From: DAINBT01 sp036732785
GTDB lineage: Bacteria; Planctomycetota; Phycisphaerae; Sedimentisphaerales; SM23-30
DNA length: 16,515 bases
Direction: 5' to 3'
Assembly (NCBI GenBank): GCA_964537505.1
Contig: CAZICK010000086.1
Location: forward strand, 1 to 16,515
Shown: positions 8,135 through 15,407 of the stretch, piece by piece
Layout of the letters: the number at the start of each line of letters is the position of its first letter
How positions within the stretch are numbered: the first letter of the stretch is position 1
Program-made: the position numbers and the translations under genes
The notes under the pieces: model-generated
What the model was told of the DNA's origin: nothing
The model's database searches: none
The model's input: the letters and a program-made list of their open reading frames with translations, nothing else

Positions 8135-8683
8135 ATGCTGAAGTCATCTGAAAATCCTCCAATACTTCACCCTGAAGATGCGTTTGAAGAGGAACTGGCG
8201 GGTCGGTGGTGGGTGGCCCATACGAAAAGCCGAAACGAAAAAGCTCTGGCCTGGTCGCTGTATCATTGGCAGACTCCGTATTTTCTGCCGTTGAGCGAGA
8301 AGGTAACGAGACGTAAACAAAGAACCTATAAGTCATTATTGCCGTTATTTACTGGGTACCTGTTTTTTTGCGGGGAGCTTGAGCAACGTCATCAGGCATT
8401 GACTACCAATCGAATAGCGCATGTCATAGAGGTGGCGGATCAATCGAATCTGGTGCGTGAGTTGACCAGCATTTATTGTGCGTTAAAGAGTGGTCTGCCC
8501 ATCGATCCACAACCATACCTCAAAACCGGCAATCGCTGTCGTGTAATTGCCGGTCCCCTAATGGGTTGTGAAGGTATTGTGGAGCGAAAGAAGAATCTGA
8601 CCCGTATCCTGCTGCAAGTGGATATATTGGGTCAGGCGGCAGCGGTGGAAATCGATGCCGAGATGCTCGAACCGATTGACTGA
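8135..8683 (+). CDS. NusG-family transcription antiterminator paralogue (RfaH/LoaP/UpxY-like)
   Basis: 182 residues. The NGN domain starts with RWWVAHTKSRNEKALAWSL (the tryptophan/Lys-Arg pattern of NusG-type factors) and includes the PLFTGYLFF strand typical of NusG and RfaH. A C-terminal KOW segment follows: GNRCRVIAGPLMGCEGIVER. Such paralogues bind RNA polymerase and prevent premature termination in long operons, often for LPS, capsule or exopolysaccharide, and are commonly encoded at the front of their targets. I chose the ATG at 8135 because AAGGAAGG lies just upstream; an in-frame TTG at 8111 has no such site. Downstream genes make UDP-xylose and a membrane glycosyltransferase, in line with a glycan target. 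It is not the housekeeping NusG, judging by the divergent sequence and the absence of secE/rpl neighbours. Its recruitment site is not identified. Confidence 0.83.
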   Translation: MLKSSENPPILHPEDAFEEELAGRWWVAHTKSRNEKALAWSLYHWQTPYFLPLSEKVTRRKQRTYKSLLPLFTGYLFFCGELEQRHQALTTNRIAHVIEVADQSNLVRELTSIYCALKSGLPIDPQPYLKTGNRCRVIAGPLMGCEGIVERKKNLTRILLQVDILGQAAAVEIDAEMLEPID

Positions 8684-8729
8684 TCGATGGAGGCGTCCGT
8701 AGGGTTCCAGGGACGAAACACTATAAGTG

Positions 8730-8757
8730 GTTGTTATATAGGTAGTTATATGACAAC
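8730..8757 (+). promoter_or_regulatory. 11-bp hairpin in the intergenic region before the UDP-xylose synthase gene
   Basis: GTTGTTATATA (8730-8740) pairs with TATATGACAAC (8747-8757) over an 11-bp stem with one G-U pair and a GGTAGT loop. There is no T-run after it, so it is not a standard intrinsic terminator. It could be an operator palindrome or an RNA structure between the NusG-like gene and the internal promoter downstream. Confidence 0.4.
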
Positions 8758-8831
8758 TGGGTTGGCTCCCGACGGGGACGGAGTCTGCCTATTTGGTGGT
8801 ATTCGAGGCACCAAGTCAAAGTTCACTGAGG

Positions 8832-8859
8832 TTGACCGCCTCGGTGGAGAGGATACAAT
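8832..8859 (+). promoter_or_regulatory. Sigma-70 promoter for the UDP-glucuronate decarboxylase gene
   Basis: TTGACC (8832-8837), 16-nt spacer, TACAAT (8854-8859); each hexamer has one mismatch to consensus. It lies about 85 bp upstream of the ATG and suggests that the downstream pair of genes can be transcribed independently of the NusG-like gene. Confidence 0.6.
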
Positions 8860-8944
8860 GTGACTGGCAGGAAAAGAAGGCAATATGGGCCAGGATTCCC
8901 GCTGGTTTTTATTTTGATTTTGGCTTATGTGAAGAGAGGTTTCG

Positions 8945-9904
8945 ATGCGAATACTGATTACAGGAGGAGCCGGTTTTATCGGCAGCCATTTGACGGAGCG
9001 ACTGCTCAAAAAAGGCAACTCTGTTATTATTTTTGATAATTACCATACCGGTAGTAAGGATAATATTCGCCATCTTCTGCATGACGATAATCTGGAAGTA
9101 TATCGTCACGATGTGACCGAGCCGTACCGACTGGAGGTGGATCAGATTTATAATCTGGCTTGTCCGGCCTCTCCTATCCATTATCAGCGTAGCCCGGTGC
9201 GAACGGTGCTGACTTCGGTTCAGGGTATAATCAACGCACTCAATGAAGCCAAGGAAATAAATGCCCGAGTGCTGCAGGCTTCGACCTCGGAAGTATATGG
9301 CGATCCGGTGGAACATCCTCAGACAGAAAACTATTGGGGCAATGTCAATCCGATCGGTACGCGTAGTTGTTATGACGAAGGCAAGCGTGTGGCGGAAACG
9401 GTAATGTTCGACTATCATCGGGAAAATAACGTGGATATTCGCATTGCCCGGATTTTCAATACATACGGGCCGAGGATGTGCCCTGACGATGGGCGTGTGG
9501 TAAGCAATTTTATTGTTCAGGCACTGCGTGGTGAAGATGTCACGATTTTTGGCGACGGTTCTCAGACCCGCTCTTTCTGTTACATTGACGATATGGTGGA
9601 TGGTTTGATCCGTCTGATGGAACAGGACGAGATCATCGGACCGGTCAATCTGGGCAATCCCGAGGAGCGCAGCATAAAAGAGATCGCTGAATTAATTATT
9701 AAGCTGACAGGTTCTTCTTCAGAGATAGTCTATAAGCCGCTGCCTCGGGATGATCCCGTCCGACGGCAGCCGGACATTACGCTGGCCCGAACTAAACTGG
9801 ACTGGCATCCCTCGGTTAGTTTGGCTAAGGGGTTGCCGAAAGTGATAGGATATTTTCGTCCGTTGGCGCTGAAAAACTCGGCTGCGACAAAAATGCCGCG
9901 TTGA
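8945..9904 (+). CDS. uxs: UDP-glucuronate decarboxylase (UDP-xylose synthase), extended SDR
   Basis: 319 residues, cytosolic. Rossmann motif GGAGFIGSH (7-15) binds NAD. YNLACPASPIHYQ (69-81) is the hallmark of UDP-xylose synthases within the SDR epimerase family. STSEVYGDP (113-121), the catalytic Tyr143/Lys147 in CYDEGKR and RIFNTYGPRM follow. It oxidises, decarboxylates and reduces UDP-glucuronate to UDP-xylose. The substrate would come from the ugd gene about 3 kb downstream. AGAGAGG sits five bases ahead of the ATG, and a good promoter precedes it. The C-terminal ten or so residues (KNSAATKMPR) run past the usual fold. The next gene begins within 20 nt of its stop, so the two are probably co-transcribed. 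Family assignment is strong; the less likely alternative is a UDP-glucose epimerase, which lacks the ACPASP motif. Confidence 0.92.
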   Translation: MRILITGGAGFIGSHLTERLLKKGNSVIIFDNYHTGSKDNIRHLLHDDNLEVYRHDVTEPYRLEVDQIYNLACPASPIHYQRSPVRTVLTSVQGIINALNEAKEINARVLQASTSEVYGDPVEHPQTENYWGNVNPIGTRSCYDEGKRVAETVMFDYHRENNVDIRIARIFNTYGPRMCPDDGRVVSNFIVQALRGEDVTIFGDGSQTRSFCYIDDMVDGLIRLMEQDEIIGPVNLGNPEERSIKEIAELIIKLTGSSSEIVYKPLPRDDPVRRQPDITLARTKLDWHPSVSLAKGLPKVIGYFRPLALKNSAATKMPR

Positions 9905-9919
9905 GGTTTTGCAAAACCT
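9904..9919. repeat. 16-bp perfect palindrome at the gene junction
   Basis: AGGTTTTGCAAAACCT is its own reverse complement. It lies between the stop codon of the UDP-xylose synthase gene and the ATG of the DUF2723 gene and contains the only Shine-Dalgarno-like AGG there. A folded RNA would hide that site; a dimeric DNA-binding protein could also use it. Confidence 0.5.
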
Positions 9920-9921
9920 TG

Positions 9922-11427
9922 ATGTATAATCCCGTCGGAAACAGGATATTCCTGAGCTATATTGTTGTGTTTTTCGCAGCGGGAGCACTTTATGTGGTTA
10001 GCTGTGCGCCCGGGGCATTGTGGCAAGACAGCGGGATGTTCCAATATCGCGTATGGCACAACGATATCGAAGGCGAATTAGGTCTAGCGCTGGCTCATCC
10101 GCTTTATCATATTATCGGAGTCGTCTTCAAACATATACCGATAGGCGAGTTTGCGTACCGGGTGAATTTGATTTCGGCTTTGGCGGCGGCGGCGGCGGTG
10201 GCGAACCTGTTTCTGCTGCTGCGGTTGTGGCTGGGTCGGAATCTGCCGGCGGTGGTGGCCGCTATTACGCTGGGTCTGTCCTGGGCGCACTGGCAACATG
10301 CGTGCATCGCTGAAGTTTATACGTTGCATTCGGCTTTGTTCCTGGCAGAATTGGTGGTGCTTTTGCAGTATTGCCGAGGCGGGCGTATCGGTTACTTGTA
10401 CGCGTTGGGACTGCTTAACGGTTTGGCTGTGGCCAACCATCTATGGGCGTCTTTAGCGTTCGTATGTTATGTGTTTTTCGTAGGCGGGCTTTTGCTGCAG
10501 AAGAAGATCCGATTTGGCCATTTTGGTATTATAGTCGCATTCTGGATAGCGGGCGCTTTGCCCTATGAATACCTGATCGTAAGAGATATCGTGCGTAACG
10601 GTGATCTGGCCGGTACGTTGGCTTCGGCGGTTTTCGGCCGAGGTTATCAACATCAGGTTCTTAATACCGCCATTACCTTGAAAATCGTTAAAGAAAATAT
10701 GATGTTTTTGGGGCTTAATTTTCCTACGCCTAACGTTTTGCTGTTTTTCGGCGGGCTGTATGCAATCTACAAAACAGCTCCGAGCCGGGCTTTTGCCCAT
10801 GTACTGTTAGGGTTGCTGGTATTGTTTTTTGTGTTTGCTTTTCGATATACCGTACCGGACAGATATGCCTTTTTCATGCCGTTCTACTGTATGGCGTCGG
10901 TGTTAATCGGACTGGGCGCTCATTTTCTCATGACAAAAGAGCGATCCAGGTTTTTTGTGGTTTTGATATTGATATTTGCTTTGCTGCCGGTGGGGGTTTA
11001 TGCGGCGGCCCCGTCGTTAGCTAAGAAGCTGCAAGTGAATATCGGTACCAAAAGAAAGATTCCTTACCGAGATGAGTACCAGTGGTTCCTGCAGCCGTGG
11101 AAGAGTGGATACGACGGACCGGGGCGATTTGCCCGTGAGACATTTGCTGTGATGGAGGATGACGCGATTATATACGCTGATAATACAACGGTGTACGCAC
11201 TTCTGTATGCGCAGGAAGTGCAAAAGCAAGGGACAACTGTTTGGGTCGTATCCGATTTTGTCGGCAGCATGGGTGCTCCAAGGTTCGACGAAACGACCAT
11301 AACTGATTTATTGTCGGACAGGGGTGTATATGTGGTTTCGCCGGCGGTGGGTTATTGTCCGTCGTTTTTGCTTGAGCAATATGAATTTGAACCGGCCGGG
11401 AGCGTCTGGCGTGTGGTTCAAAAATAA
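9922..11427 (+). CDS. DUF2723 family GT-C membrane glycosyltransferase (GT117-like)
   Basis: 501 residues from the ATG at 9922. An in-frame TTG at 9901 would overlap the previous stop and has no ribosome site, so I prefer the ATG. About ten hydrophobic segments fill the first 380 residues and a soluble domain of about 110 residues follows. The first extracytoplasmic loop has WQDSGMFQYR (34-43) with an acidic residue typical of GT-C enzymes, and AHPLYHIIG (58-66), both characteristic of DUF2723. WAHWQHACIAEVYTLH is a second conserved loop. Such proteins are expected to use a lipid-linked sugar donor and transfer to protein or glycan on the outer side of the membrane. Coupling to the UDP-xylose gene suggests that xylose is present in the product, but the actual donor is unknown. 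Confidence 0.83.
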   Translation: MYNPVGNRIFLSYIVVFFAAGALYVVSCAPGALWQDSGMFQYRVWHNDIEGELGLALAHPLYHIIGVVFKHIPIGEFAYRVNLISALAAAAAVANLFLLLRLWLGRNLPAVVAAITLGLSWAHWQHACIAEVYTLHSALFLAELVVLLQYCRGGRIGYLYALGLLNGLAVANHLWASLAFVCYVFFVGGLLLQKKIRFGHFGIIVAFWIAGALPYEYLIVRDIVRNGDLAGTLASAVFGRGYQHQVLNTAITLKIVKENMMFLGLNFPTPNVLLFFGGLYAIYKTAPSRAFAHVLLGLLVLFFVFAFRYTVPDRYAFFMPFYCMASVLIGLGAHFLMTKERSRFFVVLILIFALLPVGVYAAAPSLAKKLQVNIGTKRKIPYRDEYQWFLQPWKSGYDGPGRFARETFAVMEDDAIIYADNTTVYALLYAQEVQKQGTTVWVVSDFVGSMGAPRFDETTITDLLSDRGVYVVSPAVGYCPSFLLEQYEFEPAGSVWRVVQK

Positions 11428-11436
11428 GGGGAAGAA

Positions 11437-11464
11437 GGCACGAGGCACTAGGCATGAGGCACTA
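11437..11464. repeat. Two-unit 14-bp tandem repeat
   Basis: GGCACGAGGCACTA (11437-11450) is followed directly by GGCATGAGGCACTA (11451-11464), one mismatch. It lies just after the DUF2723 stop in a 421-bp gene-free stretch (11428-11848). The rest of that stretch holds repeat copy B and a promoter; nothing coding is visible. Confidence 0.5.
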
Positions 11465-11546
11465 GAGGGTAGGAAGATGGAAGAGGTATGGGGGCATGAG
11501 TTGATCTGAGGTCAGTTTGAGTAATAATAAAACGGGGAAACAGAAT

Positions 11547-11568
11547 GTGCGAGTTCGCACTTTTTCTT
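11547..11568 (+). terminator. Possible intrinsic terminator at the left end of copy B
   Basis: GTGCG-AGTT-CGCAC (5-bp GC-rich stem, tetraloop) is followed at once by TTTTTCTT. The stem is short but tightly placed. The same motif follows the protease gene (weaker, 4-bp stem, in copy C) and galU (copy D), so it may end transcripts of the plus-strand genes. Confidence 0.4.
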
Positions 11569-11727
11569 GTGTGTTGCTTATACGCAACATCAGAACAGGG
11601 CCTTTTGGGACCAAAACCGATAATTTTATACGTTAGCGGAACATTTATCGAAAGCATATAAAAATCCATTTTCGCATAACAGGCCCTGTTGGATGGAAAT
11701 TGGGTTAAAAAAACTGCGAAAGTTAAC
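11547..11727 (+). repeat. Dispersed intergenic element, copy B (near complete)
   Basis: The same order as copy A: GTGCGAGTTCGCAC with TTTTTCTTGTGT, then TGTTGC (11572-11577) / GCAACA (11584-11589), AACAGGGCCT (11594-11603), CGATAA (11618-11623) / TTATCG (11645-11650), AGGCCCTGTT (11681-11690), and the tail to AGTTAAC. Differences from copy A are mostly single-base changes. It lies between two plus-strand genes, 119 bp after the DUF2723 stop. Confidence 0.85.
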
Positions 11728-11762
11728 AGAATCGTTATGAGTATAAATACAATTTTTGGTAC

Positions 11763-11791
11763 TTGACATTTTCATTCAGTATGGGTATAAT
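11763..11791 (+). promoter_or_regulatory. Perfect consensus sigma-70 promoter for the protease-dockerin gene
   Basis: TTGACA (11763-11768), exactly 17 nt, TATAAT (11786-11791). Both hexamers and the spacing match consensus without a mismatch. It sits 35 bp beyond the end of repeat copy B and about 57 bp before the GTG start, which suggests strong, housekeeping-type expression. Confidence 0.75.
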
Positions 11792-11848
11792 GCCGGGTTC
11801 AGTTAATTAGAGTAGCCCCGTCATCAGAGGTTTTGTGAGACGACAAAG

Positions 11849-12904
11849 GTGGAGAAAACAAACAGGGCAAAAGATCTGTCATGGTTGGTGATGCTGGCCG
11901 TTGCAGCGGATATTTTTTTGACGAGTGGTAGTGCTTTGGGTATTGTCTGGCATCCGGAAGCTGAGCCGAACCTTGTCACCTGGACAGACAGGCCCAATGA
12001 CGCGGTAATTGGCCGGTGGATCAGAGATGGAGTAGGAGTAAAGGGTAACGGCTCGTGTGTGGTGGTGTCGCCGAACTATGTGATAACCACCAAGCATCAG
12101 TTAGGAGATGAACAGTCACTGGTAATTATCGAGGGGATAACCTATACCATCGACTGGATTGAAGGGCACCCTGAAGAAGAAGTGGATTTGCGTGTGGTAA
12201 AACTGCACAGTGCCAACCTTTCTGATTATGTTGCTATGTATGACAGGAGGATTGAGGCAGGGGAAAATACGGTGCTTGGCGGTTACGGCAAAGGCAGAGG
12301 TGAGCCGCTCGACTATCCGGTCGGTTCCGGGAATGTTTATGGTTACCGGTGGGATGGTTCCGGGAATACCACTTTACACTGGTGTACCAATAAGGTCAAC
12401 GACACAGATTCTCTCTACATTTATGGTGACTTTGACGGTTTGAATGAGGGCGATTCTACAATTTATGAAGGAATAACGGCGGAATACGATTCCGGCGGTG
12501 GGTGGTTTATTGAATCGGGCGGTTTCTGGAAGGTGGCCGGGTTATCCAGAGGCGTGGCACACGTTGGCGAGGAACCAATTGATTCAAGCTCCTGGTTTCG
12601 TAAAAATACCGATCCTGATGTTTTGTATCCGGACTACCTGGTTGCGGTACGTATTAGTTCTTATGCCAATTGGATAGAAAGTGTTATCGATCCCGTTTGT
12701 GACGGCCCGGTTGTTGGTGATTTTAACGGCGATTGCTCTGTTGATGTTTTTGATTTTACGGAATTCGCCGAGAACTGGCTGCGTCAGGATTGCGGGCCGG
12801 ACAATAACTACTGTCAGGGATCGGATTTTGAGCCTGACGGTGATGTGGATCTGGATGATTTTGGGGTGATGGCTGTGCATTGGCTGGAATATCATCTGGA
12901 CTAG
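11849..12904 (+). CDS. Secreted trypsin-like serine protease with C-terminal type I dockerin
   Basis: 351 residues from a GTG start. A signal peptide (NRAKDLSWLVMLAVAADIFL, ending near SALG) exports it. The middle part is an S1-type peptidase domain: His83 in VITTKHQLG, Asp113 in EEVDLRVVKL and Ser215 in EYDSGGGWF give the triad in the expected order. The His context TTKH departs from the usual TAAHC. The C-terminus has two dockerin repeats with calcium-binding Asp/Asn ladders: GDFNGDCSVDVFDFTEFAEN (290-309) and, after a 15-residue linker, SDFEPDGDVDLDDFGVMAVH (325-344). Dockerins of this form are abundant in Phycisphaerae, often without a recognisable scaffoldin. It probably acts outside the cell on proteins. 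The downstream gene is 167 bp away, so it seems to be a single-gene unit. The GTG has only a weak ribosome site; signal peptide position supports it. Confidence 0.82.
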   Translation: MEKTNRAKDLSWLVMLAVAADIFLTSGSALGIVWHPEAEPNLVTWTDRPNDAVIGRWIRDGVGVKGNGSCVVVSPNYVITTKHQLGDEQSLVIIEGITYTIDWIEGHPEEEVDLRVVKLHSANLSDYVAMYDRRIEAGENTVLGGYGKGRGEPLDYPVGSGNVYGYRWDGSGNTTLHWCTNKVNDTDSLYIYGDFDGLNEGDSTIYEGITAEYDSGGGWFIESGGFWKVAGLSRGVAHVGEEPIDSSSWFRKNTDPDVLYPDYLVAVRISSYANWIESVIDPVCDGPVVGDFNGDCSVDVFDFTEFAENWLRQDCGPDNNYCQGSDFEPDGDVDLDDFGVMAVHWLEYHLD

Positions 12905-12966
12905 TTTTTGCACAGTTTACCGTTTTATATAGAAAACAAGTTCTTTTTGTCCGTGGTATTCCAACA

Positions 12967-13007
12967 GTGCGATTTAGCACTTTTTCCTGTGTGCTGCCTG
13001 CACGCAA
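12967..13007 (+). repeat. Dispersed intergenic element, fragment C (left end only)
   Basis: Matches the first 40 bases or so of copies A, B and D: GTGCGATTTAGCAC, then TTTTTCCTGTGT and CTGCCTGCACGCAA. It then diverges. One arm change (TTTAGCAC for TTTCGCAC) shortens the hairpin to 4 bp. It lies 62 bp after the protease stop codon. Confidence 0.65.
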
Positions 13008-13008
13008 A

Positions 13009-13034
13009 ATTATACCCAATGGGTCATTATACCC
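13009..13034. repeat. 9-bp direct repeat flanking a near-palindrome
   Basis: ATTATACCC occurs at 13009-13017 and 13026-13034. Between and across them ACCCAATGGGT (13014-13024) is an inverted repeat around a single central base. It lies 38 bp before ugd and could be an operator; it also marks where fragment C stops matching. Confidence 0.4.
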
Positions 13035-13071
13035 GGCAGAGCCAATCGTAACATTTGAAGGGAATTCGTAA

Positions 13072-14376
13072 ATGAGAGTTTCAGTGGTAGGTGTCGGCTA
13101 TGTAGGTTTGGTGGCGGCTGCTTGCCTGGCGGAAGGTGGCAACCATGTCGTATGTGTGGACAATGACAGGAAGAAAATAGACGATCTCAAGAAAGGCAAG
13201 ATACCTATTTATGAACCTGGTCTGACGGAGATTGTTCAGCACAACGAAGCGGCGGGGAGACTGATTTTTACGACTGATCTGGAAGAGGGAGTAAAGAATT
13301 CACTGGTGATTTTTTTGGCGGTGGGTACTCCCCCGGCTAAAGACGGTTCGGCGGATATATCAGCGGCGCTTGGGGTTGCCGAGGCTGTCGCCGAGGCGAT
13401 GGACGGCTATCGAATCGTCGTTACCAAGAGCACCGTGCCAGTGGGCACGCATCGGAAGGTCATCGAAGTTATGGCGGACAAGACGGAGCATCCGTTCGAT
13501 TATGTGAGCAATCCCGAGTTTCTCAAAGAAGGCTCAGCCGTGGACGATTTTATGAAGCCGGACCGGGTGATCATCGGTACCACTAATCCGGCGGTCATGG
13601 AGATTATGAAACAACTTTATGCGCCGTTTATGCGTAAGAGCAGTCGCATACTATTTATGGACCCCGCTTCGGCGGAGATGGCCAAGTATGTGGCCAATAC
13701 GATGTTGGCGGCGCGTATTTCTTTTATGAACGAGATTTCCGGGTTGTGCGAGAAGTTCGGCGCCGATATCGAGTCAGTAAGAGCCGGGGTGGGCAGTGAC
13801 TTGCGGATCGGTAATGCTTTTCTGTTTGCCGGAGTGGGTTATGGCGGCAGTTGTTTTCCCAAAGACGTGCAGGCTCTTATACAGATGGGTGATCAGCAGG
13901 GCTGTCCCATGAGTATTGCCAAGTCGGTACAGCAGGCAAACTATACTCAGCAGGACCGATTTGCCCAGCGGATATTGGATTACTTCGGAGATCGGGCAGG
14001 GACAACAACGCTTGCTGTCTGGGGTTTGGCGTTCAAAGCGAGAACAGATGACATTCGTGAATCGCCGGCGATCCGATGTATTAAAAAGTTTCTCGATGCG
14101 GGTATGAAAATAAAAGCGTACGACCCGGAAGCAATCCGGGCGGCCGAGACCGAACTGAACGGTCGCATTGAGACGGCTGCGAACAGTTATGATGTACTTG
14201 ACGGGGCCGACGCCCTGGTGGTTTTTACAGAATGGCAGGAATTTCGTACACCCGATTTCGAGTTGATCGGACAGAAGCTGAAACAGCCGGTCATTTTCGA
14301 CGGTCGTAATCTGTACGATCCCAATTATGTGAAGAAACAGGGAATCGAATATCACAGTATTGGCAGAGGTTCCTGA
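13072..14376 (+). CDS. ugd: UDP-glucose 6-dehydrogenase
   Basis: 434 residues, cytosolic, normal length. N-terminal NAD domain with GVGYVGLVAAACLA (7-20), YEPGL (47-51), VGTPP (84-88), STVPVGT (120-126) and SNPEFLKEGSA (146-156). The catalytic nucleophile is Cys261 in GVGYGGSCFPKDV. The C-terminal UDP-binding domain carries FKARTDDIRESPA and DGRNLYDP. It oxidises UDP-glucose to UDP-glucuronate with two NAD. The product feeds the UDP-xylose synthase encoded upstream, and the glucose donor comes from galU at the end of this operon. GAAGGGA lies before the ATG. The GHMP kinase gene begins 11 nt after its stop, so these are co-transcribed. Confidence 0.95.
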   Translation: MRVSVVGVGYVGLVAAACLAEGGNHVVCVDNDRKKIDDLKKGKIPIYEPGLTEIVQHNEAAGRLIFTTDLEEGVKNSLVIFLAVGTPPAKDGSADISAALGVAEAVAEAMDGYRIVVTKSTVPVGTHRKVIEVMADKTEHPFDYVSNPEFLKEGSAVDDFMKPDRVIIGTTNPAVMEIMKQLYAPFMRKSSRILFMDPASAEMAKYVANTMLAARISFMNEISGLCEKFGADIESVRAGVGSDLRIGNAFLFAGVGYGGSCFPKDVQALIQMGDQQGCPMSIAKSVQQANYTQQDRFAQRILDYFGDRAGTTTLAVWGLAFKARTDDIRESPAIRCIKKFLDAGMKIKAYDPEAIRAAETELNGRIETAANSYDVLDGADALVVFTEWQEFRTPDFELIGQKLKQPVIFDGRNLYDPNYVKKQGIEYHSIGRGS

Positions 14377-14387
14377 ACAGGTGACAG

Positions 14388-15407
14388 ATGATTATTCGAG
14401 CAAAATCATATCCCCGAGCAGGTTTGATCGGCAATCCTTCCGACGGATATTTCGGCAAAACGATTTCGTTCGCATTTAATAATTTTTGTGCGGAAGTGGT
14501 GCTGTACGAAACGCCGGAGTTGGAGATTCTATCGAGCGAAAAGGACAAGTCGAGATTTACAAGTATCGGCGGTCTGGTAAACGATGTGGTATTGCATGGC
14601 TACTATGGTGGAGTCCGTCTGCTCAAGGCGACGATCAAGCGTTTTTATGATTACTGCCGGGGAAACCAGATCGAGCTGCACGATAAGAACTTTACGATCC
14701 GGTATCATTCGGATATTCCCCATGGGGTTGGTCTGGCCGGGTCCAGTGCGATTATCACGGCGTGTTTGCGGGCGTTGATGGCGTTCTATGGCGTGAGCAT
14801 AGCCAAATACATTCAGGCCAATCTGATTCTCTCTGCCGAGACGGACGAGCTAAATATCAGAGCCGGTCTGCAGGACCGTGTGATTCAGGTGTATGAGGGA
14901 CTGGTATATATGGATTTTTCCAAGGAGATCATGGACAAGCAGGGTTACGGGCGTTACGAAGAGATGGACCCGAAATGTCTTCCGCTTTTGTATGTGGCGT
15001 ATCGCGACGATCTGAGCGAACCGACTGAGGTATTTCACAATAATATTCGTGAGCGGTTCGACCGTGGAGATCGTGAAGTGACCAGTGCGATGCGATATTG
15101 GGCGGGGCTTGCCGACAAAGTCAAACAGTGTTTGTTGAAAGGAGAAACCGCGAAGACAGGTTCTCTGCTGAATGCCAATTTCGACAGGCGTAAAAAAATA
15201 TATCAAATAAGCCAGGAAAACCTTAAGATGGTGGAGGCGGCCCGTTCCGTGGGCGCCAGCGCCAAGTTTACCGGTTCCGGTGGCGCGATCGTGGGTACTT
15301 ACGACAATCAGCAGATGTATAGTAAGCTCAAAAAGAAACTGGGCCAACTGAATATCAAGGTAATCAAACCGACGATCGTCAACGGCAAACGAAAGGGAAG
15401 TGCATGA
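14388..15407 (+). CDS. GHMP kinase resembling glucuronokinase
   Basis: 339 residues, cytosolic. GHMP motif 1 region PRAGLIGNPSDGYFGKTISF (9-28) matches the LLGNPSD-x-YFG-x-TIS pattern I recall from plant glucuronokinases. Motif 2 is PHGVGLAGSSA (111-121), the ATP phosphate loop. ELNIRAGLQDRVIQVYEGLV (154-173) contains the probable catalytic Asp163, and motif 3 is KFTGSGGAIVG (293-303). Glucuronokinase makes glucuronate 1-phosphate from free glucuronate. Its position between ugd and a uridylyltransferase gene, whose ATG overlaps its stop (ATGA), supports a uronate or related sugar-1-phosphate route to a UDP-sugar. Other GHMP sugar kinases (galactokinase, fucokinase, heptose kinase HddA) are alternatives, but their N-terminal motifs differ. 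AGGTGA precedes the start. The sub-family call is from memory of motifs, not a search. Confidence 0.75.
   Translation: MIIRAKSYPRAGLIGNPSDGYFGKTISFAFNNFCAEVVLYETPELEILSSEKDKSRFTSIGGLVNDVVLHGYYGGVRLLKATIKRFYDYCRGNQIELHDKNFTIRYHSDIPHGVGLAGSSAIITACLRALMAFYGVSIAKYIQANLILSAETDELNIRAGLQDRVIQVYEGLVYMDFSKEIMDKQGYGRYEEMDPKCLPLLYVAYRDDLSEPTEVFHNNIRERFDRGDREVTSAMRYWAGLADKVKQCLLKGETAKTGSLLNANFDRRKKIYQISQENLKMVEAARSVGASAKFTGSGGAIVGTYDNQQMYSKLKKKLGQLNIKVIKPTIVNGKRKGSA

Noticed and set aside
8863..8910. A 10-codon frame (MGQDSRWFLF) ahead of the UDP-xylose synthase gene as a leader peptide
   Set aside because: Too short, with no run of regulatory codons and no clear attenuator after it.
8909..9418. 169-codon minus-strand frame opposite the UDP-xylose synthase gene
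   Set aside because: Antisense to a gene with all family motifs, no recognisable domain and no ribosome site.
11437..11464. Short tandem repeat considered as a CRISPR or satellite array
   Set aside because: Only two units of 14 bp with no spacers and no cas genes nearby.
13774..14355. 193-codon minus-strand frame opposite ugd
   Set aside because: Antisense shadow of ugd without any recognisable features.
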